Below are positions 33,267 to 45,651 of a stretch of DNA of 64,000 nt, piece after piece. Within the stretch, counting starts at the first letter, position 1. Every line of letters begins with the position of its first letter. Under the pieces are notes generated by a model. The model was not told the DNA's origin and ran no database searches. It saw only the letters and a list, made by a program, of their open reading frames with translations. The DNA comes from Parelaphostrongylus tenuis. Its lineage: Eukaryota; Nematoda; Chromadorea; Rhabditida; Metastrongylidae. Location: NCBI GenBank assembly GCA_019055375.1, contig JAHQIW010002308.1, forward strand, positions 930,001 through 994,000, read 5' to 3'. Both the position numbers and the translations under genes were made by a program.

Positions 33267-35660
33267 ACCTGTCAACTTGACTGGGTTTAACGCGAATGTG
33301 CTTACCAGACCAATTCTGTCGACGGCCGTTCGCGAACAGCTTCGATAGTTTATATCGAAGAAGGAGTAGTAGCAGAACGGTAAGCTCGCTGGAGTTAGTG
33401 ATAGTACGGGCTTTCGGAATTTGTTGAACGGGGGGTGCTGAGGTTTAGAGCTTTGCTTATAGCTCATCAGTCATGTATTTATCATTGTAACAACATGATA
33501 CTACAAAAAAATAGGTTAGATAAAGGATTTTCACAGATTATAAGGTGATATTTTTGAACAATATTTACGAGCAGGCTCTGATGATAGCGGAGGCATCGAA
33601 GCATTAATATAATAAAGATCTATAGATCAACCTTATGTGAGCTTAATAATCCAAAAAGAAAACGAAGAAGTCACTTCAGTGATCTACAAAGTGTATTATC
33701 AAGTATCCAGGGATGCTTAGAGAAAAACTCTTTTACAGAGACGAAGTTCAAAAAAGCACTCAATATATCCGCTTGATTTCCTTTCAAGAATCAAATGAGA
33801 GAAGAACGGGAATGACCACTATTACTGGATCGAATTGAAAAAAACTCCCCAGATAGAGGATGAAGCATCAGATACGAATAGGAATTCAGTAAAGAATTCA
33901 TGCTATTAACAAAACGACGACAGTTAGTAACTGATTATCCAGAACGGTCTAAATACTAGAAAAGAATCGCAATACTGGCATTTGGATCTACACTCTCGAA
34001 AGTCTACATGCCAAGATATTTCAATACGGAGTGTTTAGTTCACTTTTCATATAAAACATAGTATAAAGAAATGAATGGCAAGGTGTAACTTACAACATGC
34101 TCTGCCTGGATACAAAAATATCTGATGTACTCTTGTTCAATACAAGCACCGCAGTGAATTAAAAGAAGTTTCCTGTAGTTGTACCTTCTTTAAGACATCG
34201 TTCCGTATCGGAGAGTGATTTCCAGGCTTCTAGAGTGATACAGACGTTTTCGAGACTAAATGAGTTTCTTGCGAGTGCCATTAAACAAATTAGCCTCATG
34301 TGAGGCACCGTTAATTACGACGCAGATCCACATAGGCGCTCTAGCAGCGATTTCGTTTCCACGGAGAGTTCATAAATGTGGACAATTTGGTCGATATCGA
34401 GGAGCATAGAGAAGCAATCATTCCCCTTCGAGGTTGCTGGAGGATATTGTGTTGATAAACTATGAATCATGTGGGCTATAGCTGGCGAAGCCGCTTCTAT
34501 GTACTTTGCAACAGGTGGAGTAGCGATCTGTTTGATGAAACGTAGTTTGTTTTCTTTGTGCTATAGATAGAACACAGCTGATGTCATGACAAGTACACTA
34601 AGTGGAGAGAACCCTACAGAATCCGCTCGTTATCACTTCCGGTACAATGAGATGAAAGATCCTGAAGATGAGATAATTCAAACAATAGCTTTTTTCTTGC
34701 AGCGAATCATTGTTACTGTCTTGGTTTTCGTCTTCATTAACCCCCTAGCTGTAGCCTCTTCAATAACAACTCACCTACGGTGAATTATAAGCAATCTTAA
34801 TAATGCTAAATTGTGGTCAGTAGTGAGTTCTCAGCGATACTCTATCAGACCAAGAGAAGAGCAGAGTATTTTACTGAAGTGCTACGAGAGTGCAAGAGAC
34901 CGTTTCGTCCCGCTTTTTTGAAATTTTAAAACATCTTCGGCACAATTAACAAAGGAGCGCTATGTAGATGAAATAGGGTCATATTGCTAAAGTTGTCTGC
35001 ATCGATTTTTCGATTTTTGAGAAGATGATACTTGAACTAGAAGAAGGTAGCATGAGAGTGAAAGTCGCTGAACGACATTTACACCATCTTCACTTGCTAG
35101 AGAGGTCGTTCTTTAAATATGTAGCGTCATCACGTGTGAAAAGGTCGCAAGATCTCAAGCATACGATTTTGATAAGAAGTAGAAGCCCTATAAAACGATT
35201 ACGATCAAATGTTCCAGTTAAGTGTATCCGAATTAAGAAGCCAACATGGTGATCACTCTAGTTTTAGAGTGACAAGGATTAAAATGCGAATTCGAGGGAT
35301 CACAGAATTACCAACGCTTTCGGGGACAAGGATACAAGGCAGCCGACTTTCCGACCAGCTCTTCGAGTTCACAATTCATTTTTTCTTGGCGTTTACTTCT
35401 CGATAGGGGCGATATATGAGCAAAATGAAATGTCACTGTGTGATGCCGAAAAGTCTAGCAAGCGATTCTGTATACGTCTCGTGCCACATAAGCGAGGTAG
35501 AGGATCGGAAGTTCCAAATTATATCGACAATCAACGGACAAAGACGCCATCATGAACGCCAAGATGTCGCAACACGCGTTCCTCAGACTCTACAATAACT
35601 TCAACACCTAAATGATAATTAAACATCAGATGCACTACGTGTAGCGCTTCACCTAGCAAA
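33263..35660. other. Unannotated stretch
   Basis: Short frames on the plus strand (34586-34783, 35025-35252, 35209-35406) without recognisable content. Confidence 0.35.
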
Positions 35661-35669
35661 CGCACTCCC

Positions 35670-35798
35670 TCATGAATTTTCAGAAAAATAAGGTGTCCAT
35701 TGTGTCCACTGTGTCCACTGAGTATAGGGACCAGCTTGATTGCTCTGGTATGCGACAGAAACAAGTGAAGACGTCCATGACGGCCGTGCTGGAGTCAC
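35670..35798 (-). CDS. Candidate exon with QWT repeats
   Basis: An acceptor ATCGTTAG opens a 43-codon minus-strand frame ending at a TGA (35670-35672). It encodes VTPARPSWTSSLVSVAYQSN, then QAGPYTQWTQWTQWTPYFSE. The GTGGACACA unit is repeated about three times (9 bp, three codons). The composition resembles the low-complexity end of an RNA-binding or secreted protein, but no domain is recognisable. Another frame of the same strand is also open (35531-35764). Upstream exons are unknown. Confidence 0.33.
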   Translation of the reverse strand: MTPARPSWTSSLVSVAYQSNQAGPYTQWTQWTQWTPYFSENS

Positions 35799-36610
35799 CT
35801 AACGATCAATACGAGGACGGCCGATACAGATGATGTCGAATCTGCTAAAAGAATCTTAAGAAAGAGATGGAAAGAAAAAAAGAAAGGGAGCGAAAATAAT
35901 AGTCCTGAATGAACTACTACGCCATTTATGAATGGTTATTTTTGAAGAAGGATAAACTTCTCATTTTCAAGTAAAAACTTGGGGCGATGAGTTACCACAC
36001 TAAAGATCAGAGTAGAAACACTAACTGTTTTCTCTGAAAGAAACTGAGCAACCCATTTACAAAAAGAAAAAAAAACTAAGAAAGAAGTGATTATTGCTGA
36101 GAAAATGACATAAGTTCTGCGTGCCGCATTTGCTGATTGTTGAGGGGCAATCATGAACACAACCACTATGCAACTGCATTGGAGCCGGTTTTGGATTCTA
36201 TAGTGGGTGTTACGCGCTCGATCCTGACCTAGGAAACTCTCCTGATCCGTTCTTGAGAATGGAAAGCTATCAATACCCAAATAGCAGAATTTACTAAGCT
36301 TTACGCAAAAATTTTGGTCATTGTTGTCGTTACAAAATAGCGAAAAGTTTAGTGGTAAAGGAGTAGATTGAGGTTTTCATTGAGAATTTAGAGTATTTCA
36401 AAAACGTAGTCCGTGTTCAACAGTTTTCAATTATCAAGCTATTCGAACGTTATAAACAACAATTTCAAAATGGTTGAAATTATACTCTCCAATTGTGATA
36501 GACACAAAGTTTTCCTTGCGATCTCAAAACTGATAATAAAGCAGGGATATGAACATGAAAGGCATTTGAGGGATAGATTAGGAATTTGATACAATCCCTA
36601 TTTCCTTAGA
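35799..36610. other. Unannotated stretch
   Basis: Nothing recognised; a minus-strand frame at 35936-36280 has no family. Confidence 0.35.
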
Positions 36611-36830
36611 GAAGCCGTGGCCGAGTGGTTGTGATGCTGTCACGACGCGCGCGGGCCAAACCCGCTCCCTTAACGCTCTCCTACTATAAACAACGAACGC
36701 CCTATGGAACGCCACTGCCAGACTATCCTCGAGATTGCAAGGAAAGTGCTCCACCAGTATTCTACGACTTTCAAGAAGAAGACGAAAAAATGAATTGAAT
36801 GCTAGAAGTACTGAGATCCGCTAAATGAAA
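36611..36830 (+). repeat. SINE family 2 copy, full length
   Basis: Head GAAGCCGTGGCCGAGTGGTT, GTGATGCTGTCACGACGCGC. Body CAACGAACGCCCTATGGAAC, TATCCTCGAGATTGCAAGGA, ATTCTACGACTTTCAAGAAG. End AGAAGTACTGAGATCCGC. This is the reference copy for the family here. Confidence 0.8.
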
Positions 36831-38610
36831 ACAGCACTGTGAAGACGGATCAATAAAGTGTCTGAAAGTGCCCATATTTCTTTATAACGGGATAGAATGT
36901 GGACTACATCTATATGAATGTAGCTCTTTTTGCACTCTTTCATCAAAAAATAATGGACATACGTCAAAAAGTTAAAGATTATGATATCGACAGAAGCTTT
37001 GGCTTGGTTAATCTCATTGCCTTGTGCTTCTCAAATCATTCTCATTAGCAGATAATTGGTGATGGCAATCACTGTTACTGAAGCTTGGCTGACAAAACTA
37101 ACAGGGAATGTTGTGATGGCAAAGTAATAACATGTGGGCTCCCGTAAAGGGTAACGGCGCATTCGAAATCAGTGCAGGTTCTACGTTTTTCTCGCATCTC
37201 AGCAATTTTGTACGTGAACATAGTTCTTAAGGCTTCTCACAGGATATAGAAGCCTTCACGAAAAAGAAGGTCGAGTGTACGCTTTAGTTAATAAGAACGG
37301 GTGTTTTCAAGCGAGCTAACTCATAAAACTACTTAAGTGTTTCCAGAGAAGCTTAGTTACGGGATTTGCGGGATTGTCATTTGAAAAATATTCGATAGGT
37401 AAAGCGCTCAATAAATGGTTGTCGTAGAAACTGCACGAATGGCAGCGTTAAATTGCCGTTAGAGAGCCTGTTCTGCGCTTCTTTGACACATGAAAAACAA
37501 TCCGTTTCTCGATCGTATTGTGATTACAATAGGAAGTGGTTCTCATACGAAAAACCCACTGCTTTCACCAGGAAAATCAGGATGATATCAAGCTGTCAAA
37601 CGTTTTAAGAAGAGCTATTTTGCATAAAAAAAGGTTCCCCTGACATCTTAGTAAATGGCGTATGAACAATTTCACAAAGTGAAATTAATATTTGTAAAAG
37701 AGATATGAGAGAGAATATGGTCACGATATTTGCAAAATTGCAGAGGACGATCAGTTCATGTAGTCAAAAATGCTCGCTAGAAAAACTTCATTTCTCGTTT
37801 TACCATTTTTATCGATGACACGTTTCATAAATAACGCTACAAAAGCTGAATGAGTGGTGTAACGACGCCTCCTTAGCTCTCGCCCGTCTCCGTCAGACTT
37901 CCCACAATCGAGCTGTTTATTCAGGTACAAACTGACAGACTTTCACTAATCAAAGTGCTCTGAAAAACGAGTTTGGAAAAGCGTCTTTTAGCCAGAAACT
38001 CACGATACTTCCGAAGTCAATAAACTTACTTTCTATCAAAGTTTATAGATACTAATGACTCTTAGTCAGCTTGACGAATTTGGTAATACGGCCGAAAAAC
38101 GGCCATAGTTTGCATAGTTCTGGCATCATATGGACAATTTGTAAGATGTTCTACAAGTATGGCCGTCTTTCCAAGAGTCCCTCTTACAAGATAGTTTGTT
38201 GGGATCAAGAGCAAGAAAACTTTTATTCGACATAGTCACTTTTCAAGATATTTTGCTAAAAAAGAAGGTTAGCGAAAACGGCTCCAACACTGAGCATCAG
38301 TGACATCCTTCAGGCCGCTACTGGATGATACTAGTTCTGCAATAAAGAGGAGGCTAGAATCACGACCTTATTAGACATTACACATGTTCATTTTCACCGA
38401 TGCCAAATTTGCTTATGGTAACTACTAGGATTCGATAACTTTGATTTTCTATGTTGAGAATGCAATATGTGATGAAGCAAGAACGAGAACAAAACTCATC
38501 TGCTACATTTCGTGTGAGCAAATGGGGTTTTGGCGAGGAGTATTAGGAAGTAAGATGTAGAGAGGACAAGCGCTTGTTAAATTCCTCCTCAAGAAATTTT
38601 GAAGAAAAGC
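36831..38610. other. Unannotated stretch
   Basis: No open frame of note, no repeat match. Confidence 0.4.
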
Positions 38611-38611
38611 C

Positions 38612-38680
38612 ATGAAATTGTAGACGAATGCATGGCGCATCTTTCGGGGATTGATCAAGGCCGAGAGCCTTATCCTTTAT
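38612..38680 (+). repeat. SINE family 1, tail only
   Basis: GACGAATGCATGGCGCATCT, GGGGATTGATCAAGGCCGAG and AGCCTTATCCTTTAT: the last about 70 bp of the family, typical of 5'-truncated retroposition. Confidence 0.8.
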
Positions 38681-38712
38681 ATATATATAATATATATATA
38701 TTATATATATAT
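38673..38712. repeat. AT microsatellite grown from a SINE tail
   Basis: TATATATATAATATATATAT directly after the TTATCCTT tail of the SINE fragment. Confidence 0.85.
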
Positions 38713-41700
38713 TGACTTGAAAATCAAATAAGTCACCCCTTTACTTAGCGCTCTAGAAAAGAAGGCTAAATCAAATTCTCATCGAATAATTGAATCAGCA
38801 GACCGTTCACCTAACATAAATTCAATTAGTTGCTGAGCATTAATTATTTAGTGATTTTCAAAGTGTACAAAAGCATTTTGAGGGCCGCTTTGGTCCTCAT
38901 CTGAAAATTTCTAGGCGATCTATACGCTACTGGGAGTTGTGTGAACAGTGTCACACTGTCTTGATTTCCAGTACGGAGATTAAACAATTTTTCTCGACTA
39001 TAAGATGTTTGTTACAACTATAATTAGTGGAAATGGGTTACGTTCATGGAGAAAATTCCTCATTAATAGCTCATGCTTTTCGCCTGTCGGTGACCTTTCA
39101 CATGACTCAATGACTTTCACTACAAAAACCAGAATGCTTCAACAGAATAATGATACAATGCCGGTTTGGATAGTTCATAACAACGACGAACACACGAACA
39201 GCATTGGGACCAATGGACATTTTTGCTTGTTTTTCCGCTACTTGCTTATTACGTTCTACTTCTAATTGAACAAAATTGGACATTATCGTGTTCCTCACCA
39301 AATTTGTGAAGGATGTTTTGGTATGCGATCGAGAGTCGTATAGTTCAATATAAAAAAGAGAACAGTGAATCAGTGTTATACATCTGTGCCAACGAAAATG
39401 ATACTAAACAATCATTGGGTCAGGTTTTCAAGTTAATAATGAAAAAAATTTCTATATAAATCGCCTTTTTATACTAAATTTTCTGAGAGATATTGCTAAG
39501 GCCTTTGTGTGGCACATCGTCGAATATATCGGGACTAAGTAAGACATCACAACGATAGCTAAAATGTTATAAGTCCAATTATCAATATTTTTGTTCCAAC
39601 CGTCATAGCGGAGAAATGAGAGCTTATGAGCTCAGATTATTCATCTAAGATTTAGTCTTACTGACAAGCTTACAAAGAATTGTTAACATCAATGTTATCA
39701 CTCTTTCCAGAGCCAATAGAATCCTTGTCCATTAGTATTTGCAAAAATCTTTCCTCCTTGCAAGGTATCACCTTCAAGTTTTGTAATAGAAAGAATGTAG
39801 TCAGATGAGGCAACATCTTTCTTGGGTGCTTCACTCCAGCTTATTCGATTCGATGCTACTGCGAAGGCCTTGTCGTAAGAAGAAACAACTGCTTTGTACA
39901 CTCGACTCGGGTCGCTGAATATCAGAGAAAGCCGACTGCGTTTAAAACAATTGTGAGCCATAATATGGTTTTATAACAACCTTGTGTAGCTACCCACTCG
40001 GTAATAAAAATCAATAAAAAGTTTTATGATATAAAAACTTTTTTCATTTCGATTTTCCGGCAAACATCTATTGCATTAACTATTAGTGGCTTACACTTCT
40101 GGAAATATATCGCATTGTATGCCTGAAGATGTATTTAGTGATTTTCGATGTACTATATATGCGAATTTGAATGTGAATTAGCAAATTAGATGTTTTATGC
40201 TCAGTTAAGTGTGATGAGGACGGTGAACAATGACAATATATTAATGTCGGCTTGAGAAAGCGTTCAATCGTTAGTAGATGAAGCGAGATTAACAAGAATC
40301 AGAGTGTTTTTTCCTTCGGGACATCATCTTCAAAAATGCTGACGATGACCAAAAATTCCGGATAAAGAATATTAGGGGAAGTAATCAATAGAGAATAGAG
40401 AATTTTTGTTCGATCAGCAGCTTCAATATGGACAAAGGAAAAGTGCAAACCATCGCAAAAGCCCTTCAATTTCGCTGAAAGTAAATGTATAATTATTGAT
40501 GCAAAAGCTGCTGCTGATGATGAAATTTTTTACGAGCGGCTATAAAAGTGCATTTCATGACTTTAGGAAAAATTAGGAGATGGCCACTAAATGATTGACG
40601 TAAACGAACGTTTATGATAGTGAGAACTGAAAAATCTTTTTCTCATGACTTTATGACATCACTGAATTATTGCTATGAGAAACAAAGTGACCGTTGCCGC
40701 ACTTTTCACTGTACCTGAGTTCCTTTTAGATTTCACGAAAGGTCATAAGACCTTTGAGTTAGAAAAGATTTTCTGTAGAGTAGTCAAACGAAAACTAATG
40801 TGATCTTTAGTGGGGAAAGTGAAGTCCGAAGTGGTTGAGATGGCGAAATCCTTTGGGACCCAACGCTCGGAGTAGTATCTACTTATACGGCACTCACTTC
40901 GACGCTAAATGTTCATTTGTCTGATGGTGACTTCACGAAAGTGAAACTGATGTGGACATCGAAATGAACATATCATAAGTTTTTCATCTCGGACTGTCTC
41001 TTAATCGGGTGATTTAGATTTGTGTTTTAATTCCTCTCCACTTTTACCTACAGAGGCAGTGGACAGAATGAGAACATTGGGTGCAAAGTCTGATACAAAT
41101 ATTGTGGCCTTGAATAGCTCATTTTGACATATCTCTGATCTAATATATCTTTCTTTCGGTGTTTACAATTGCACGAGTCCCGTTCTAGTTTGAAAAATCG
41201 TTGATATTTATCACTACTGTCATAGTGGATAGCGGTTGAGCTCAGTTTTCTCTGCAATTCTGAAATGGCTGTGCTAGTACGTTCTGGTACTCAAGCGAAG
41301 CCACGACGTCTTTTCAGTGTTACGCGAAGTATATAGCAAACATTAAACAAGAATAAGCCAACTGGTAAATGCCTCTTTCCTTAATCATTCATAAAATCTA
41401 CGATCGTATTGGAATTTTCTGAAAAACTACGCTACCAGTGATGATTTTTTTTTTCAAGGATACAGCATCACAGTAACTTTGAGGGAATGAACGATGAGAG
41501 TACACGCTGCCTTCAAGGGGGAAAGACTTTTCTACTTGTTTGATTGCTTAAATGCCTTGCAATTAGAGGACACGCTGAACTCAGTACATCTCTTTTTGAA
41601 CGATAGACCTACGACAAGATTCTTTTATGAAATTCTGAAGTGATAAGCGAAAGGTATCAACGCCAGCAGAGGTGGCTGGCTGCTACGAATCGCAGAGAAG

Positions 41701-41760
41701 GATTTATCACCTTTTCACGAAATCTATTAAGGACAGTTGTGATTAGTATTACGTTGCTCC
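38713..41760. other. Unannotated stretch
   Basis: An 87-codon minus-strand frame at 39698-39961 (C-terminus GGKIFANTNGQGFYWLWKE) is protein-like but unrecognised and lacks clear splice context. Nothing else seen. Confidence 0.35.
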
Positions 41761-41957
41761 TTAAGTTGTGGCACTAGGGCAATACATACCATTTTGGTAT
41801 TGATCAATTGCACACTTTCTTTCAAACATTTTGGTATGCAACTTGTTTATAAATGTTTGAAGATAGATATCGTGGGAATAAATTTGCTTGGTACTCATGC
41901 ACCAATGGCACGTATAAGAAAATGCTAGTGAAGCGACACGCAGGAATAATGGAGCTT
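41761..41957 (-). repeat. Dispersed repeat R5, copy 1
   Basis: Homologous to 45104-45312 on the opposite strand. Shared: TGCGYGTCGCTTC, TAGCATTTTCTT, GTGCATGAGT, CACGAYATCTATCTT, CATACCAAAATGTT, ATACCAAAAT. In one frame both copies encode RVASLAFS, CMS, HDIYL and LHTKMFERKCA, with differences mostly at third positions, so the sequence may once have been coding. Confidence 0.6.
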
Positions 41958-42004
41958 GTGGTAGTACGGCTACGGAAACGACGGTCCAAAAGTGACGCAC
42001 GCTA

Positions 42005-42177
42005 CAGAGAACCGTCTGGAGGATCAGTCGGGCTCGGGTCTTTTACAGGAAACTCCATTAGTCCGTTGACGACCATATGTAACGTTTTCGGTACACAGCG
42101 TGGCGCAACGCTCGCGGCGGCCACGGAGGGCTGCGGCTGGTTCGTTTCACAACGCGCTTTCATGGAAATGAGAACAT
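42005..42177 (-). CDS. Candidate N-terminal exon, proline-rich
   Basis: A GC-rich block next to repeat R5. From an ATG at about 42164 the minus-strand frame reads MKARCETNQPQPSVAAASVA, PRCVPKTLHMVVNGLMEFPV and KDPSPTDPPDGSL, then TAG. Possible donors are TTTCCT|GTAAAA or TTCTCT|GTAGCG. The opposite strand is open too. If real, it could be a first exon of a minus-strand gene. Function unknown. Confidence 0.25.
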
Positions 42178-42191
42178 ATTCGTTGATTTAG

Positions 42192-43880
42192 GTTCTGAGG
42201 GCACACTATCAGCATTAAGTGATAAAAAATCATAAAATAGACTTCTTTACAAGGTTTTCTGTCAAAGAAAACGTTCATCTACCGGAAATTCATTCTAATA
42301 TTTAACGAAAGAACCACATCTTTTAAATCAAAACTCACTTTCAGTTGTTACATGAGACTCTTCTTTCTTTTGATTTATGTTTTCGTAGTCTTCAATAGCT
42401 TGAAAGATGCCAACCTCACACTAAGCTTAATTTTGGAAGACTTCTATAATACATTCTTCTAACGAAAAAGAAGATAAAGTTTCGCTCCCGGTGTGCGTTG
42501 TTCCAGTTTCATAGTGGAGTTTTTGATATTATTCAATAGAATTTTAATGCTAAGTAGACTTTCTCGCGATGAAAGATTAGATTGTCATTGGATGAGCTTC
42601 TATAAACGCATTTTTAGTAGAAAAAACACTCTCTTGCCTTGAAAGTCTACAACTCGAGTTTCTTTCATTTTTCAAAAAGAACTTCTTTGTCAGATTATCA
42701 GTAATCATTTGGTAGCTTGAGAACTGGAGATTTTAGCAATAAGCTTAGTCTAATAAGCTTAGTCTGTGAAAGTATGAAGTGATAGCTGAAAAAGAAATTA
42801 CGTTTTGCCTTCGGAGTAAGCTGTTACAACTTTACAGCAAATTTTTTTGGGATTATATTGTAAATTTTGATCCTTATAAGCTTTGATTTGAACGAAATAT
42901 TACAGATGAGACTTCTACAAATAGTCTTATAATGAAGAGAACTCCCATGTGTCGAGATATCTTCTATGTTACATCGAGAAAGCAGCATTGCCGTGAAAGG
43001 AAACATATTTCCAACTGTAATATCGCATATTACAATATTTCTACAAACTTGTTCTTAGTAGAAAGAACACCTATCTGCCAGAGAAATTTTCACTCTTCAT
43101 TTTGGAATTGTGCGAACTGCAGATACATTTTGTGAAATACGCTCTTGTTTTCTTGCCTTTTTTGCCTGGAAGAACTTTTCACTAGACTTTCAGTAATCAA
43201 TCAATAGCCTGAAAAGTGAGGATTTCTGTGTTTCTGCTTGATTTATAGAAATACTTATTGCGCTGTAGTATTTGAAAAGTGTTTTGGATTGGATAGTCCG
43301 TGTCTAAACTTTGCACCGGCGTTTTTGTGACCTATATAATTGATGTGTCATTTTTGAGCAAATTTGTTGTTATGAAAGTATATATGGTTAATGAAGAAAA
43401 GTATTTCATACATGGAGAATGCTCACGACTTCCGATAATCCCACCTTTTGAGTAGAAGCGTATATCCTCGGCAAAACCATACTTTCTGTTCTCATTGTGC
43501 ATTCCTATCGTCCATTTTATGAGAAGTTAACTCATAATATTTTCCACTATAAGCAAATCGTAGAAGGAACATATGTAAAGAAGTTCTAGCATTCACCCAA
43601 AACAAAGCATCGACAGAGTTTGCATTGAACAAGTTAAAGAGTAGTTCCATAGAAAAATACATCTACAATGAACTTCCTGTCTCTCAGTAGACTATTAGTA
43701 GTCATTGGATATCTCAAAAAAATTAGAAATCTTGGTACCATGTTTGGTTCATAAAAAAGCTTCTATGGAGTAATTAGAGGGGAAAAATACGCCACTCCTT
43801 CGGGATAGTTGTCTCATTCTTAGAACATCGCCGAGGGTTCTCTTGACAAGTTATATAGCGAAATTTGGATGCATGACATC
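42192..43880. other. Unannotated stretch
   Basis: AT-rich; short frames at 42824-43135 only. No match recognised. Confidence 0.4.
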
Positions 43881-43884
43881 GATA

Positions 43885-44105
43885 TTTTCGAAACCTCACA
43901 GTAAACATTCAGAAGAATCAAAGCAAATAATGTTTGAAGCCCAAGTGAGGTTGGTACGCCAGGGCCATACACGCTTGTTTCGAAGGTCTCGCATTCCTCG
44001 TCAGTGACCCACGCCCCTCATTAAGCCCTGCATTGTAGCAAGGAGGGAGGCGCATGTGGTGACGGCACAGAGTGTAATGACACTGTGCCATCACCAATTC
44101 TCAGT
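43885..44105 (-). repeat. Dispersed repeat R3, copy 2, with terminal hairpin
   Basis: The reverse complement contains GCCTCCCTCCTTGCTACAAT, GTGGGTCACTGACGAGGAAT, GTGTATGGCCCTGGCGTACC and the AATGTTTACTGTGAGG-like tail. At the 5' side lies a hairpin at 44062-44101: GGTGACGGCACAGAGTGT pairs with its near-complement ending GTGCCATCACC around a short loop. Confidence 0.65.
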
Positions 44106-44149
44106 CGATGGATCTCGGCTGGTAGAACAAAACTGCTCCATGACACCGA

Positions 44150-44285
44150 CTGTCTTTGAAACCTCGCAATAAACATTCAAAATTATTTAAAAGAAAAGGA
44201 ATCTTCAAAACGTAAGCGAGGCTGGTACGCCAGGGTCATACACGCGTGTTTCGGAGTGACCCACGCCCATCAGTACCATTCTCGC
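44150..44285 (-). repeat. Dispersed repeat R3, copy 3 (partial)
   Basis: GGCTGGTACGCCAGGGTCAT, ACACGCGTGTTTCGGAGTGA and the AACATTCAAAATTATTTAAA side match copy 2 in the same orientation, 265 bp apart, so the two form a tandem-like pair. Confidence 0.65.
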
Positions 44286-45103
44286 TTGAGTTCTGACCTT
44301 TTTTTTTTGAAATTTAGATGGTCTGGACATTCCGTTATCACAAGGGAGCGACATATTATCAAAGGTTTTTCCATAGACATTCTCAGTAGGAAGTACACCA
44401 ATACTCTCTAGGAGTCCGTCCAACAAGAAAGCTACAAAAAATAATTTACTTCCAACTCTTAATCACCATTTCTGTCGCACATCTCTCAGGTGTAAGACCG
44501 CCTTTTCCAGCTAATCATCCTTCCTATCGCCACAGATATTTGTCTGCTGAGAATTGATTCTTTTGGTATAGAATATCTCTCATACAATATATAACTTCCA
44601 CAGCAATACACCAAGTCTCATAGCAGATCATACATACACGCATATAAATGTATATATGATATATATATGAAATTAGAATCTATTACAACTGAGGCATCTA
44701 TGTCCTAAAATTTGATTATAGACATGAAAAAGATAATACATTTCATTATTCGACTACTTATTCAGTAAGCATAGTGTATTAAAGTCGTTTGAGGCTGAAG
44801 TAGTAAATAAGAGATGGATAAGACTGAAATATGAATGAATATGAGAAAGACAGCTGAAATTTTTGTATCCAGCTTTTCTCTCGGAACGCGGGAGTCTAGG
44901 GAGGAGGATCGGCAATATTCCTATTACAAGTAGCTTTAATAACCTCTGTTCTGTCACCTCCTATGAATTGTGGCGATCAAAATCCTTCTAGTGATACTGA
45001 AAGAAAAAATTTCATAAAAGAGTGCGCATTGTGACTGTAGCTCGCCGTGCTCTACGCGCGACCACGTCGCGTGCCGCGTCCAAATTTCAACTTGGTCGCC
45101 AAG
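44286..45103. other. Unannotated stretch
   Basis: Includes a short TATATATGATATATATATG run at about 44648. A GC-rich patch at 45035-45103 with CGCGACCACGTCGCGTGCCG is unexplained. No gene recognised. Confidence 0.35.
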
Positions 45104-45312
45104 TAGTAATCCTGCGCGTCGCTTCGTTAGCATTTTCTTCTCCATGCCATTCGTGCATGAGTTCCCACGACATCTATCTTGAAGCAGTTACGAACAGCTT
45201 ACATACCAAAATGTTCGAAAGGAAATGTGCACTTAATCGATACCAAAATCATGCAGTTTTATTTACCTCTGTGATAAATTTGGTGTTTATTGCTGTGGTG
45301 CCATAACTTATG
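45104..45312 (+). repeat. Dispersed repeat R5, copy 2
   Basis: See copy 1 at 41761-41957. Here the frame reads RVASLAFSSPCHSCMSSHDI, then LHTKMFERKCALNRYQN, and continues to a TAA. Confidence 0.6.
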
Positions 45313-45651
45313 AAACGACCCAATAACATCGGCCAACAACTTCTTGTTATGCACTCAGAAACGTCGAGTGCGCGAAAGGGTAAACTATCTAACTTCTGGT
45401 GCTACTAAATGCCAAGTATGAAGGCAGAAAATATTTGTGTTATATGCAAAAAGTGTCCTACAAAATATCCCATGCTTTAAATAAAAATAAATATTTGCCG
45501 TGTTGATTACTAATGTCGCGGTTTGAAGAGGATCGAACTTTTCAAAAAAAAAAATTTCTTTGAGAATAGAAATAGCCCGGCACGTTAAAATTGTTGAAAG
45601 GACACAAGATAAAGAAAAGCGATCTGACGAAAGTTGAACGAACAAGTATAC

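Noticed and set aside
33105..33467. 120-codon minus-strand frame
   Set aside because: Its middle is the translated (AAAT)n/(TA)n microsatellite (runs of I, Y, L, F), so the open frame is an artefact.
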